NCBI GenBank assembly: GCA_026706635.1
Contig: JAPOYJ010000017.1
Location: forward strand, 1 to 58,159
Direction of reading: 5' to 3'
Source: Gemmatimonadota bacterium
GTDB lineage: Bacteria; Gemmatimonadota; Gemmatimonadetes; Longimicrobiales; Gaopeijiaceae
Length of the DNA stretch: 58,159 bases
Below the pieces are notes generated by a model, which had not been told where the DNA came from, searched no databases, and worked only from the letters and a program-made list of their open reading frames with translations. The position numbers and the translations under genes are program-made. Positions 8,972 through 18,746 of this stretch are shown here, piece after piece; position 1 is the first letter of the stretch, and the number at the start of each line of letters is the position of its first letter.

Positions 8972-11900
8972 TCAGGTGAGTTGCTCCAGGCGGTCGAGGA
9001 GGGCTGATCGGTAGGCCGGGGTGACGGCGCTTTCGGTGAAGTCCCTGAAAATCACACCGAGGTCCGCTCTCGTCAGGTTCCATGCGCGGGCGACGCGGGC
9101 GTCGATTTCGACGCGGAGGCGTGTTCGCTCGGTGGGGGGTACTGGGCCGTACTCTACTCCGGTGGCAGAGGCGAAGTCGGCGAATCGGTCGTCCACGGCG
9201 GAAAGGCGGGCTGCCGCGCGCGCAACAGCATCGAAGTCTGTGTCGTCGGGATCGGGTAGGTAAAGACCTTCGAGGAGAAAGAAGTTAGCGTGGATCTCGA
9301 TGAACCTCCGGGCTTGCCAGTCGAAAGACAGGCTGTTCATGAATCCCAAGCAGCCGGCCTGAGAGGTGGGGTCACCACTGAGGAACGTCAGGTAAGGCGC
9401 TGTGTTGGTGAGTAAGACCCCCGGTGGAATCAAACACGCGATGATCGTCCGCGGATCGGTTCCTCGCGCCACATCGTGAAAGGCAACTCGGGCGCGTCCT
9501 AGTTCGAGCCGGACTCCCCGGCGGCGGGTGGCGACATCGTAGTCTCGCGCAAGTAGGGATCGGAGGCCTGGCCGTGACTTACGAATCTTCTTTAGTAGAG
9601 GCTGGGTGACCGGACAGGCCCGTTCCCCTGTGCCATGGGGATCATACTGACCGAAACTCTCGCCTTTCCAAAGGGGCTCGCCATCAGATTGGTCCCGCCA
9701 GAACCGCTTGTCGTTGGTCTCGTCAAGCTCGCGGACGCCAAAGCAAGGCCAACGGCCTCCCGCGCCATAGGGGAACCGGAAGCCCTGTCGGAGCCGGGCC
9801 AGCAAATCAGCCTCGTCCTGAGACCGCAATAGCGGTGTCTCTAACCCTGACCCGAGAGCGGATGGACCGATACGAACACCTGCTCGGGACGCCTGAACCC
9901 GCCATTCCTTCGCTGACGCAGCGGTCCCCAACACCTCTACGCGATGATCGGGCTTAGGACGTGTTCCTTCCGCAGTCACTAGAGCGATGGTATACTTTGG
10001 GGTAACGTCGGCAAAGGCCCACGCCTTAGTGTTGACCAGAAAGTCGATTCGATGCGTTGTCGATGTCGAGTATAGCCATTCACGAAACCCCTGTGACCCC
10101 TTGGCGTTGAAGGCTGTGCGAGGCAAGACTACGCCCACAAACCCCGAGTCACGTATGACCTGTTGCCATCGCTGGCAAAAGTACTTGTACAGATCGGGAT
10201 CGCTGCCCATGGACTTGTAGTCTCCAGTGGCCAACGCTGCGCGCGCGATTCTAGCGTCGGCCTGTTGATCTCGTAGGATTTGGGGCAGCTCTGGTCGTTG
10301 CGCGACCAGCTCCGAGATTACGGCATCGCGCTGCTTTTCCGATATGCTGTTTAGCCCTGGTCGGTACATTCCATAGAAAGAGAGTTCTTCGACGGTAATC
10401 TCTTCCCAGGGAGGATTCCCAACCACGACATCAAACCCCGGTCGTTTGCGGGAAAACACCTGTGGAAATGCCAACGGCCAATGCAGGAATCTATGCTTGG
10501 CTGCCAGCTCCTGCGCACGCGGTTTCAGGTTCTTCCTGTCATCATCCATTCCCTCTATCACGGCCGCACCGTAAAGTGCTACGTGCTGACGAGATTCGGA
10601 GAGCCCGAATTGTTCCGCCGTCCACAAGTCGAATAGCCTTTTCAAGCCCGCTGTGGCCCGTGTTGCCCTGTGATCGGCTTGTCGACTCTCCGCGACCTCC
10701 TCTGGCGTTCGGTCGTCGATCTGGGCGAGGGCACGGACAATCTCGGTGGCCCTCTCAAGGGGTCTTCGGACTTGCTCCGTGAAGAAGGTACCGTCTTTGA
10801 CGACCGTGTTGGCATCCGCCACACCAATCAAGGAATCACCCACCCGAACGTTCCGTCCCAGATACGAAAGCGACAGTCCGGGCACGAAGGACGCCAGCCA
10901 GAGAGAGAGGGTCGCGACCTCGGCACCCATCGGACTCACGTCCACCCCGAATACGCAGTGCTTCACGAGCAGGCGACGTAGCAGGGCCATGTCGTCGATC
11001 TCGACGCCCGGGGACGCTCCACTCCGCAACCGATCCATCGCTTCCACGATGGGCGGAAGCGGATGCTCGGCCAGAAAGAGCACCGTTCGCTCGGCCAGAG
11101 TCTCCGCCACCTGCACCAGGAAATGCGCGCTGCCGCAGGCCGGATCCACGACGGCGAACGACAGGAGATGTGACGCGGCTCTTTCGGGATCCGTCTTTGC
11201 GATCTCCGCCACCTCGCCAAGATGGCGCTCGTAGGCCGGAAGTACCGTGCGCCCCACCAGATGACGGACGATTTCGACGGGCGTGTAGTAGACTCCTCCC
11301 GCCTTGCGTCCCCCCTGGTGAGTCTGCCACAGCAGCCCGCCTGCGTTCACCTCGGCCTCTTCGCTCCCGCGCGCTTGAACGTAGCGGTCCCTCCTCGCGT
11401 CATATCGAACCGACCTCTTGGCCAGCGACAGCTTCAAACTCAGCAGGGACTCGTAGGTGTGCCCGATGTGAGCGATCTCGAGCGTCGAGAAGTCCGCGCC
11501 CCGCCGGGTCTCCTGGTCCTGGCCGATCGCGACGAGCACCTTCGCGAACACCGGATCGCGGAGCTCCAACCGTTCCAGCAACTCGGCACCGTCGAAATCC
11601 CGGGCTGCGAACAGCGCGCCATTGTACGCCGGCACGTCCCACGCCGGGTTTCCATCTCGCATTGCCCGAACCAGGGTCACGAACCGGGACCATAGCGCCG
11701 AAGAGGCCGAACTCAGCTTGGACATGGTGTCGTGGGCTTCCCGGACGAGCGAAGACAGCGACACCTTCTCGTAGGTCCGATTGCTCATGGGGAGGTGCCT
11801 GGCGCTCTCGCAAAAGAGGATGAAGACGATCCGAAAGACCAAGGTCAGCGCCGCACGCTCAAGTTCCTGCCGCTCCCGGTCGTTGCCGAGGTCCATTCCG

Positions 11901-12865
11901 TGCTCCCTCGCCCAGTGCTGCATACCCACCGCAAGGGCCGGAAGCGCGTCCTGGCGAATGGTGCGGTCCAATCGCTCGTGGAGAGCGACGCCGAAGTTGC
12001 GGGCCTCGTTCCGTACGGCCGCGAACCCGCCATCGGCCAGGGACGAGGGCGCCAACAGGGCCAGAAACGGGAGCCTTTCGTCCCCCAAGAGCCGGATGTC
12101 CATTTCGAGCCAATCACTCGCGGGCGAGGCGGAGCGAGCATCGAACAGACGGAAGCGGCTGCCTTGGACCAGAATCCCGAATTGGGCTCCTTGCGCCTCG
12201 CAGTCCGAGAGAAGGAGACCCTCGGGTGGGCGGCCCTGAGAGTCGACCCGCGCAAGGTCACGGGCCTTCCCTTTGGGGTGGATCAAGGCGACCGGCCGGC
12301 CCTGGTGGCGAGCGAGATACCCGCGCTTGCGGAGCTGCTGAACCGTGTAGCCGAGTTTGCGGAGGACGTGTTGCCAGGAGTCGGACGGCTTGATAGCTCG
12401 GACTTCGTCGGTGGCCGTCTCCCATCGAGCAGCGTCGCCCTTGAAGCGGTACTCGAGGGTGTGGCGGGTCAGGAGTCCATTGACGGTGAGGCCGTCGCCA
12501 CCGATTCGTGTGAGGTCGTCGGCGATGCGGCGAATCGCGTCGAAGGCCGGGAGCTCCGTTAGTTGCTGGAGGGAGTCCGCGAGCAGTTCGGCGCTGACCG
12601 ATTGGATAGGTCGGTTGCCGTGGGGGGGACCCAAGACGCGGATGCGGCCGGTGTGTTGCGGGTCATCGGCGATCAGAAGGTACGGGATGGCCGAGCCGCG
12701 CACGCGCTCCTTCCATCGGGCGCGCATAAAGGTGTCACTGGGCCGTTGGGGCTCAGCTACTTCGATCGGACCGATGGCAACGGCTCGTGTCGTTCCGCGT
12801 CGAGGGGGGAGGGGGCGAGCGGCGCCCCGTTCGGTCAGGTGATCGAAAAGAGCGGAAGCGGTCAC
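8972..12865 (-). CDS. Eco57I-like N6-adenine DNA methyltransferase
   Basis: A 1297-residue protein with a GTG start. SAM-binding motif I is DPACGSAHFL near residue 571 and the catalytic motif IV is NPPW near residue 815, the pattern of N6-adenine methylases. The long N-terminal part and the C-terminal 400 residues probably include target recognition. Size and layout match the large single-chain methylases of type IIG, BREX PglX and DISARM DrmMI type. The helicase-nuclease gene follows 2 bp downstream, so the pair should be co-translated: methylation for self-protection, the other subunit for cleavage. Confidence 0.85.
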   Translation of the reverse strand: MTASALFDHLTERGAARPLPPRRGTTRAVAIGPIEVAEPQRPSDTFMRARWKERVRGSAIPYLLIADDPQHTGRIRVLGPPHGNRPIQSVSAELLADSLQQLTELPAFDAIRRIADDLTRIGGDGLTVNGLLTRHTLEYRFKGDAARWETATDEVRAIKPSDSWQHVLRKLGYTVQQLRKRGYLARHQGRPVALIHPKGKARDLARVDSQGRPPEGLLLSDCEAQGAQFGILVQGSRFRLFDARSASPASDWLEMDIRLLGDERLPFLALLAPSSLADGGFAAVRNEARNFGVALHERLDRTIRQDALPALAVGMQHWAREHGMDLGNDRERQELERAALTLVFRIVFILFCESARHLPMSNRTYEKVSLSSLVREAHDTMSKLSSASSALWSRFVTLVRAMRDGNPAWDVPAYNGALFAARDFDGAELLERLELRDPVFAKVLVAIGQDQETRRGADFSTLEIAHIGHTYESLLSLKLSLAKRSVRYDARRDRYVQARGSEEAEVNAGGLLWQTHQGGRKAGGVYYTPVEIVRHLVGRTVLPAYERHLGEVAEIAKTDPERAASHLLSFAVVDPACGSAHFLVQVAETLAERTVLFLAEHPLPPIVEAMDRLRSGASPGVEIDDMALLRRLLVKHCVFGVDVSPMGAEVATLSLWLASFVPGLSLSYLGRNVRVGDSLIGVADANTVVKDGTFFTEQVRRPLERATEIVRALAQIDDRTPEEVAESRQADHRATRATAGLKRLFDLWTAEQFGLSESRQHVALYGAAVIEGMDDDRKNLKPRAQELAAKHRFLHWPLAFPQVFSRKRPGFDVVVGNPPWEEITVEELSFYGMYRPGLNSISEKQRDAVISELVAQRPELPQILRDQQADARIARAALATGDYKSMGSDPDLYKYFCQRWQQVIRDSGFVGVVLPRTAFNAKGSQGFREWLYSTSTTHRIDFLVNTKAWAFADVTPKYTIALVTAEGTRPKPDHRVEVLGTAASAKEWRVQASRAGVRIGPSALGSGLETPLLRSQDEADLLARLRQGFRFPYGAGGRWPCFGVRELDETNDKRFWRDQSDGEPLWKGESFGQYDPHGTGERACPVTQPLLKKIRKSRPGLRSLLARDYDVATRRRGVRLELGRARVAFHDVARGTDPRTIIACLIPPGVLLTNTAPYLTFLSGDPTSQAGCLGFMNSLSFDWQARRFIEIHANFFLLEGLYLPDPDDTDFDAVARAAARLSAVDDRFADFASATGVEYGPVPPTERTRLRVEIDARVARAWNLTRADLGVIFRDFTESAVTPAYRSALLDRLEQLT

Positions 12866-13332
12866 GGGGGTGGGTTACTCTCCGTGTGTCGTAGGTTGGC
12901 AGGTCGAAGAAGAATGGTAGGCCGTGAATCACTTTCGCCAGTGACCACGCACCCATTCCCATTGACTGTGCCCGTAGTCCCATCGCCAATGCGCTCTGAC
13001 CCACTCGCTTCTCCCAGGACGCCGTGGGGTTCGCGGATTCTGGGGACGGTCAGGTGGCTTGCGCGGTCGTGGTGGTGAAACCTAGGTTGGCGCGGGACTC
13101 GTGGCATTTCGACACTCCTTTGCGGTTAGCGGAAGACTCAATCGTCCCAATGAGACACTAAGTGTAACGCTCCCGTAGATTTCGGCAGTGTCACTCCACC
13201 ATCGCAGGGGAATCGCTTCTGGTGGTCGGCAAATCCTAGATCCAACAATGGCAACTGCTGTTTCCATATTGGAAAGCATACCTTACACTGTTCGCATTGG
13301 TCTGGCATCTCGCGACGGGCGAGAATAGAAGG
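12866..13332. other. Intergenic region, likely promoter of the methylase-helicase operon
   Basis: I see no gene in this 467-bp stretch. It contains a hairpin-like inverted repeat, TTTCCATATTGGAAA, at 13261-13275, and a short dyad ACACTAAGTGT near 13152. It is more AT-rich than its surroundings and is the only sizeable gap upstream of the methylase, so a promoter is expected here. I cannot place -35 and -10 boxes with confidence. Confidence 0.35.
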
Positions 13333-13617
13333 TTAGTGCGCCGTTGCGGGATACTCCTTCGCATCAACCTTGGCGAGCACCTTGCCCTCCCGGGCCAGGC
13401 CACGTACCCGTCAATGCCCCGCTTTTCCGCGCCGCTCACCCAATTCCTCGAACCGGCCCTATGCCGTCGTCTGCAGGATCACATTGTCCTCGATACTTCG
13501 GACCCACCACGTCACTTCCCGGTTGCGGTACTCCCAAGCGCTGCTGCTCAACCATCTCGACCGGTGTGCTGCCTCCGGGCCCGACGGCGATCTGACTTCC
13601 TCACGCGCAATACCCAT
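13333..13617 (-). pseudogene. Decayed small gene with two in-frame stops
   Basis: From the ATG at 13617 one frame reads protein-like sequence (WEYRNREVTWWVRSIEDN, then GRFEELGERRGKAG and EGKVLAKVDAKEYPATAH) across a TAG at 13459-13461 and a TGA at 13411-13413 to a final TAA at 13333. The pieces stay in the same frame, so only point mutations need be invoked. The intact product would have been about 94 residues. It follows the 14-kb unknown gene by 21 bp on the same strand. The family is not recognised. Alternatively only the first 52 codons are expressed. Confidence 0.45.
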
Positions 13618-13638
13618 GGATGTTGGCTTGCGGACCGT

Positions 13639-14418
13639 TCAGGTCTTAAGGCGGGCAAGTTCCCGCACAACATAGGTCAACGTCTTGCCTATCCATAGCT
13701 GGATCTCGCCTTCTACTTTGGGGCTGTGGACATGGACATCCCTAGACGGGTGTTCCCACCAAGAAGCGGCACTGTGAAAATGTATGCGGCTGAGCTTGCG
13801 ATTCGAAATCAGCTCCCGAATCGTTTCCGGTTCCACCAATGGAGCGCTAAAGTCCTGCGGCTCCATGCCCTGCTCTTCGTCCTTGAGGACGGCAAGCAAC
13901 TCGGCGGCCGCATCAATAGACGCGTCGTCCCTGAGACTATCCACTGCATCGATGTGCCAGTGAGGGTGGCCACAGTACTTCCCCAGATAGCCAAAATCTG
14001 TGCCATTCCATCTTGCCCACCCCGCCCATTCCGCACGAAACATTTGCGGTTTGTGTTGGTTGTTACAGTAGCCGAAATGGACGGTCAAGCCCGCTGACCG
14101 AAACGAGAACCGCTGCGTACCACCTGCCAAAGACTCACTATCCCACTCCTCCGTGTAACCAACCCACGCCCAAAGGCCGCCACCTAACCACACTATTGGT
14201 GAAACCGAAACATTGGGACCACGATTTCGAGCGACATACTCGCCTTCGTCGTTGACTAGGACTGCTATCAAAGGTACATTGTGCCATCCAGCGTCTATTG
14301 TCGCACCTGCAACGTGAGCCTCAAGTGTCGCCCCTATTGTCGCAAAGTGCTTCCGCAGCCGTGATTCGGGAATCACGAGCGGTTGCGGTAAACTCCCAGG
14401 CCTAGGCGAAGATGTCAT
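13639..14418 (-). CDS. Unknown protein encoded with a DNA methylase
   Basis: A 259-residue protein from the ATG at 14418; the open frame extends to 14472, but that would overlap the methylase by 71 bp. I do not recognise the family. It is rich in Trp and His, with FRAEWAGWARWNG, CGHPHWHIDAVDS and IHFHSAASWWEH segments, and has no signal peptide or membrane segment. It overlaps the 3' end of the methylase gene by 17 bp, so it is probably co-translated. A role as nuclease, specificity factor or cofactor for that methylase is inferred from position only. Confidence 0.55.
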   Translation of the reverse strand: MTSSPRPGSLPQPLVIPESRLRKHFATIGATLEAHVAGATIDAGWHNVPLIAVLVNDEGEYVARNRGPNVSVSPIVWLGGGLWAWVGYTEEWDSESLAGGTQRFSFRSAGLTVHFGYCNNQHKPQMFRAEWAGWARWNGTDFGYLGKYCGHPHWHIDAVDSLRDDASIDAAAELLAVLKDEEQGMEPQDFSAPLVEPETIRELISNRKLSRIHFHSAASWWEHPSRDVHVHSPKVEGEIQLWIGKTLTYVVRELARLKT

Positions 14419-16858
14419 TGCCAATGAGCTCTCGTGTAAGCTCGTCCGCTTTGCTCTGCCACTCGTGATCATCGCACCTCGCGTTGTTGCCGAGTTTCAC
14501 GAGCTTTGCGATCACGGCCCCAGCGCTTTCCCCTGAAGCAAGGGAAGGGAGGTTAGGAATCGGGATACTCTTCACGTGGCGTGCGCTGAGGTCAAATTGC
14601 CCGCCCGCGACGTGTGGCGAATAGATCTCGAGCAAACGGGCGAAGCTAGTGGAATTCATGAGTGCAACGTATGCAGCGAGGATATCCTGGACGGGTAATT
14701 CCATCGTCTCCATCGTCGAAGGAGGCCATTTTGGCAACCAAGCGAATCCTTGAACAACAATGTAACGTGCCTCCAAGTCAGCCGCGAAGCCTCCGGGCCC
14801 ACCAAAGTACTTTGAGACAACGCGCGGGCTAGGATCAAGCGCCCAAGCTCTGCGCTCGGAAAGGCCCCACCATTGGGAGCGGTTCGAGCGCACTATGCTG
14901 GCCCGCCTTTTCAGCTTGCTCCGAAACGGACGCAAGTAATGTTCGAAGTACACGGGTACCACATTCCTGAGCTGGGTCTCGTCCCTAATGGCTAGGCCCC
15001 GTAAGTCATATGGGTAAAACACGCGGTGCCGCCCTTCAATCTGACCGTCCTTGATCGACACATTCATGACGGCAGGTCGGAACCATTCCCGTTCCACTCT
15101 CGGCAGCTTGGCCACTTCGCCCGCGGCGAGCACAAAAGCTGTGTTTAGCCCGGTCCGCACTCCCTGACGTACTTGAAAGAGATCGCCAATACGAACAGCT
15201 CTTCCTATCGCAAGAAGGTCCTGGAGAGCTGCCTCGGTCTGAGGCGGGGTCAGTCGCCACGTTCCTCGTCTCCGGAAGCCTCCGCTTGACGTCTGAAACA
15301 GTCTCCAACCCTTATCCGGGAGCATCTGGTCACTGCCCAATCTCCCGGTGGCGCTAACGCGCAACGCCCGCAAGGCGTCGCCTGTTGCTCCGGAGTCGTT
15401 GGTGGCAACGAGGGCCGTCACGGGTTCTCGCGGACCCCGGCCTGCGTGTGGCACTACGAACACCGCTGCTGCGACTTGTACCTGTGCGTACTTGAAAAGC
15501 CCATAGTCCCCGAGAGCGGCAATGAAAGCAAGTTCACCTTGATCCAAGAGATGCCGTCTCCATGCCTCTGCCGCCTCCAAGGTGAGCAGGCTGGCAGGCA
15601 GCAACGTGCCTAGCACACCACCTGGTGCGAGACATTCAAGTGCGCGAGACACAAACGCCATACTTAAGTCACTGCGCCCTTTTTGCAGTGACCCAAGAAT
15701 GCCCCGCATCTGCTCGCGCTGCTTCATCGTCAGAGCAGTCCAGGCCACAAACGGTGGATTCATAACCACAACGTCGGCCGGGGGAAGTGCTTCCGCCAAT
15801 GAATCGGCCTGCTGAATGTCCGTTTCGCAACCACCGCCGGGCGACCAGTCCTTCGTTGCGGCCGTGAGGACAAACCTTGCCATTGATATTGCAGGCCCAG
15901 ACGTGTCCCTACCTATTAGGAAAAGCCTTCCGTGGAAGCCACACCTACGCAGGGCTCGGAGGGCTTCCTGAAGGAATGATCCCGACCCGCACGCAGGATC
16001 GAGAATCGTGAGACGGTCACGATCGGCTAGATTCGGAATCTGCGCGAATGCTTGTTCCGCGATGGTCCGAGCCAGCAAAGGAGGAGTATAGTGCGTGCCT
16101 CCCCTAGTGACTTGTTTTGCTCTGGATGGCCCGGTGTAGCCGAACAGGTCGGGAATGGAGGCACGGAGAAGCTCAAAATGAGCTTCTTGGAAGATCTCGC
16201 TTCCTGCATGACGAATTGCCAAACTCGGAATCAACGCAGGTTGCGATCCTGACGATGGTCGAGAGATAACTTCGCTCAATAGCTTGTCGACTCCGGGAGC
16301 CGACAAAGACCGTAGTAAGTCCTCTCCACCGGTCTGAAGCGATACTCCGCCGTGGATGACTTTGTCGGAGCGTCCCGATTGTTTGATTACACAAGCCAAG
16401 AACTCCAAGAACGCATCTATGCTCTGATCATCATCCATCTCGGCCGCTGCAACTAGTGAGCGCACTCGGCGAAAGAGGCGTAACATGTAGTTTGTAACAT
16501 CCTGATTTGACTGAACACGATCAGCAGCCAAGTAACGATAGAAGTCGTTCAATTGGCGTGCGACACTTGCACGCTTTAGTCGCTCGCGCTTCGCCTTGTC
16601 CCAGCGCACTACAGCTACTTCATTCCCTGTAACGGTCACGTGGTGGGGCACGTTACTTGACCATGACCAGTCAGCCGCAATACGGTCTTCCCAAATGCGC
16701 TCGTCGGTGGCGGAAAGCACGAAGCTACCTGGACCACCATCTAGTAGCACGCTATGCTCACCGGCGTGACTGGCTTCGTCTTTTGCGAATAGAGCGGTTC
16801 GGGCAAACCCGAAATGATGGGCCCAAAAGAGTGGATCTGCGAGGTTTCGTGCAACCAT
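14402..16858 (-). CDS. Class I N6-adenine DNA methyltransferase (TaqI/HsdM-like)
   Basis: An 818-residue protein with motif I DPACGSGSFL near residue 288 and motif IV NPPF near residue 366 (VVMNPPFVAW). The order is that of gamma-class amino-methylases such as TaqI or type I HsdM. The C-terminal 400 residues would include target recognition (VRQGVRTGLNTAFVLAAGE is typical of such regions). A second, separate methylase within 4 kb suggests a different specificity from its neighbour. No helicase or recognisable nuclease accompanies it, only the unknown 259-residue gene. It starts 10 bp after the sortilin-like pseudogene, so its promoter must lie within that relic. Confidence 0.8.
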   Translation of the reverse strand: MVARNLADPLFWAHHFGFARTALFAKDEASHAGEHSVLLDGGPGSFVLSATDERIWEDRIAADWSWSSNVPHHVTVTGNEVAVVRWDKAKRERLKRASVARQLNDFYRYLAADRVQSNQDVTNYMLRLFRRVRSLVAAAEMDDDQSIDAFLEFLACVIKQSGRSDKVIHGGVSLQTGGEDLLRSLSAPGVDKLLSEVISRPSSGSQPALIPSLAIRHAGSEIFQEAHFELLRASIPDLFGYTGPSRAKQVTRGGTHYTPPLLARTIAEQAFAQIPNLADRDRLTILDPACGSGSFLQEALRALRRCGFHGRLFLIGRDTSGPAISMARFVLTAATKDWSPGGGCETDIQQADSLAEALPPADVVVMNPPFVAWTALTMKQREQMRGILGSLQKGRSDLSMAFVSRALECLAPGGVLGTLLPASLLTLEAAEAWRRHLLDQGELAFIAALGDYGLFKYAQVQVAAAVFVVPHAGRGPREPVTALVATNDSGATGDALRALRVSATGRLGSDQMLPDKGWRLFQTSSGGFRRRGTWRLTPPQTEAALQDLLAIGRAVRIGDLFQVRQGVRTGLNTAFVLAAGEVAKLPRVEREWFRPAVMNVSIKDGQIEGRHRVFYPYDLRGLAIRDETQLRNVVPVYFEHYLRPFRSKLKRRASIVRSNRSQWWGLSERRAWALDPSPRVVSKYFGGPGGFAADLEARYIVVQGFAWLPKWPPSTMETMELPVQDILAAYVALMNSTSFARLLEIYSPHVAGGQFDLSARHVKSIPIPNLPSLASGESAGAVIAKLVKLGNNARCDDHEWQSKADELTRELIGNDIFA

Positions 16859-18176
16859 GGATCGACAGCTACCTTGGCAAGAGCATGCTAAGAGTAGGTG
16901 ACAGCACCGGTGGTCCCCTCACGACACCGCCCTCATCCACGACAATCCCATCCACACCCACCCCATCCGGAACGATCGTGTCTCCCCCGGTCCCTCTCAG
17001 CCGCTCGTTGACCGCCTCAAGCTCCCCCTCCCACAACCCCTCCAACAACCCCCCCAACCGCCCCACCATCACCCTAAACACCTCGACCATCCCCTCCCCC
17101 GGCCTCCCATCCCCCCTCTCCACATTGACAGCAGATTGGCCAAGCGATTGTTCACCTTGATCGGGAAGTTCAGCGGGTCCTGGTTCGACCGGTTGCGGAC
17201 TTGGTAAATCTCGCCCTCGATCTCCTCCAGCGCCACCCTCAACCTCTCCGCCGCCTCGATCAACCCCTCATCCTCCACCCCCTCCATTCGCCGAATCTCG
17301 ATCACCGCCCGGTTCGCCCGGTCCACCTCGTCCCGAACCCTCACCCCGAACTCGTACTGCGCCACCAGGTCCTCGGCCGTCACTCCCTCGATCCACGGAT
17401 TCCGGCGCACCTCCACCTGGGTCGTCCCCATCGCCGTCATCTCCTGCCCGTCGCCCACCGTCAGGCGCACCGTGTAGGTCCCCGGCGGCACCGCCGGTGC
17501 CATCGTGCGCACCCCGCAGAGAATCATCCCGGGAAAGGTCGCCGCCGGATCCGTCCGCAAATCCCACCGCACCCTTTGCAAACTGGTCCCCACCGGCAGC
17601 GCCGGGCCGCTCCACCGATCCCGCTCCTCCCCCTCTCTCGCAGGCTCGAAGGTGCGCACCACTTGACCGGTCGCGTCGAACACCTCCAGCGTCGCGTCCT
17701 CCACACTTCCAACCCCCTCCCCCATCCACCACGACAGCACCACCCCACCCCCCGACCGGTACGCCACCGCCGGCTCGAACAACACCAAGTCCCTCTCCGC
17801 CGTCCCCGGCACGCCCTCGCTCCCCGGCTCCCACTGCCTGAGCGGCCCCACGTTGTCCAGCACCCAGAACCCCCGCCCGTGACTCGCCATCGCCAGCTCG
17901 TCGTGCTCCGGGATCACATCCGTCACCGGCATGTCCGGCAGCCCCGGGTTCAGCTCCTGCCACCACCCCCCGTCGTCGAAGGTCACGTACACCCCGTGAT
18001 TCGTCCCCGCGTAGAGCAGCCCCTCCCGGTTCGGATCCTCCCGCACCGAGTTCACGTCCGCGTCGTCGCGGATCCCGTCCACGATGCGCGTCCACGTCTC
18101 CCCGTAGTCCTCCGTCCTCCACACATGCGGCCGGAAGTCGTCGAGCAGCGGCAGGCGTGCCGACACGTACGCCGGG

Positions 18177-18424
18177 GCAGCCCGCGGCCAAACCCTCCCG
18201 GCATTCGACCGGCGATGCATCCGCGCCGGACCGCTTCGCTTCACCGGTTCACACTGTAAAGCCAGCATTACATTATGTAATGTTCAGTATACATTCTGTC
18301 TCTCCCAAGGCTCCGCTCTGCGTTGCTCCTCGTGCCGGTAGCGCTGCTACCGCCCCTTCGTCGCGCCTTGCCGACACGGCGCCTCACCGGTCTCGGTGCT
18401 CGCGCGGGCTTGACCACGGACTGC
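18177..18424 (-). mobile_element. 248-bp miniature inverted-repeat element (copy A)
   Basis: The element interrupts the sortilin-like pseudogene, which fixes its ends. Terminal inverted repeats are GCAGCCCGCGGCCAAACCC at the left and GCAGTCCGTGGTCAAGCCC read inward from the right (15 of 19 match). It encodes no protein. It carries the dyad doublet at 18255-18293, and a 42-bp right-hand segment (18309-18350) that matches the end of the window (58118-58159) at 40 of 42 positions. I see no clear target duplication. It is non-autonomous; the transposase that moves it is not obvious here. Confidence 0.8.
18255..18293 (-). promoter_or_regulatory. TGTAA/TTACA dyad doublet, copy 2
   Basis: TGTAAAGCCAGCATTACA, spacer TTA, TGTAATGTTCAGTATACA. 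It is the centre of element A. Read on the minus strand, a GTG lies 2 nt after the outer dyad, but a 1-nt insertion and a stop end the following frame. Confidence 0.75.
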
Positions 18425-18746
18425 GCCCCGCATCGAACGCCGACGCGCCGATCAGGCTGACCCGCCCGAACTCCGGCATGGCCGGCGGCGTCACGTTCTT
18501 CCAGCTCCCGCCGCCGCCGGCCGAGGGGAAGAAGGACGTGTTCGGCACGGTACGCCACAGGCTGGTCGTGATGGTCGGGGTTGCGATCGGTGTCACGGGG
18601 GCGGGATCCCGGGGGTAGCGGGTGGGTTCGCGAGTCAACGTATTGGAGGGGTGGAGGTTGGGACAAGCGGGGCGGGCTAAGTTGCGGCGACCCCTGGTGT
18701 CACCACCGATCCTCGCCTCGTGCGATCCGTCCCGACGGAAGCCGGA

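Larger units (their letters stand above)
16869..18530 (-). pseudogene. Sortilin-like BNR-repeat protein, truncated, interrupted and frameshifted
   Basis: The minus strand encodes the C-terminal part of a protein like the intact one at 23.8-26.9 kb. The first part (GSWKNVTPPAMPEFGRVSL to SAFDAG) ends at 18425. The reading resumes at 18176 with PAYVSARLPLLDDFRPHVW, exactly where the paralogue continues after SRHDPAKAY. The 248 bp between are a foreign element. A second lesion near 17110, in a run of G, shifts the frame, so that the last 80 residues are read from 17123 to 16869. The N-terminal 600 or so residues are missing altogether. Confidence 0.85.

Noticed and set aside
5817..16858. Assignment of the island as BREX or DISARM
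   Set aside because: No PglZ, BrxC/PglY, DrmA or DrmB-like protein is encoded; only a methylase and a helicase-nuclease are shared in kind.
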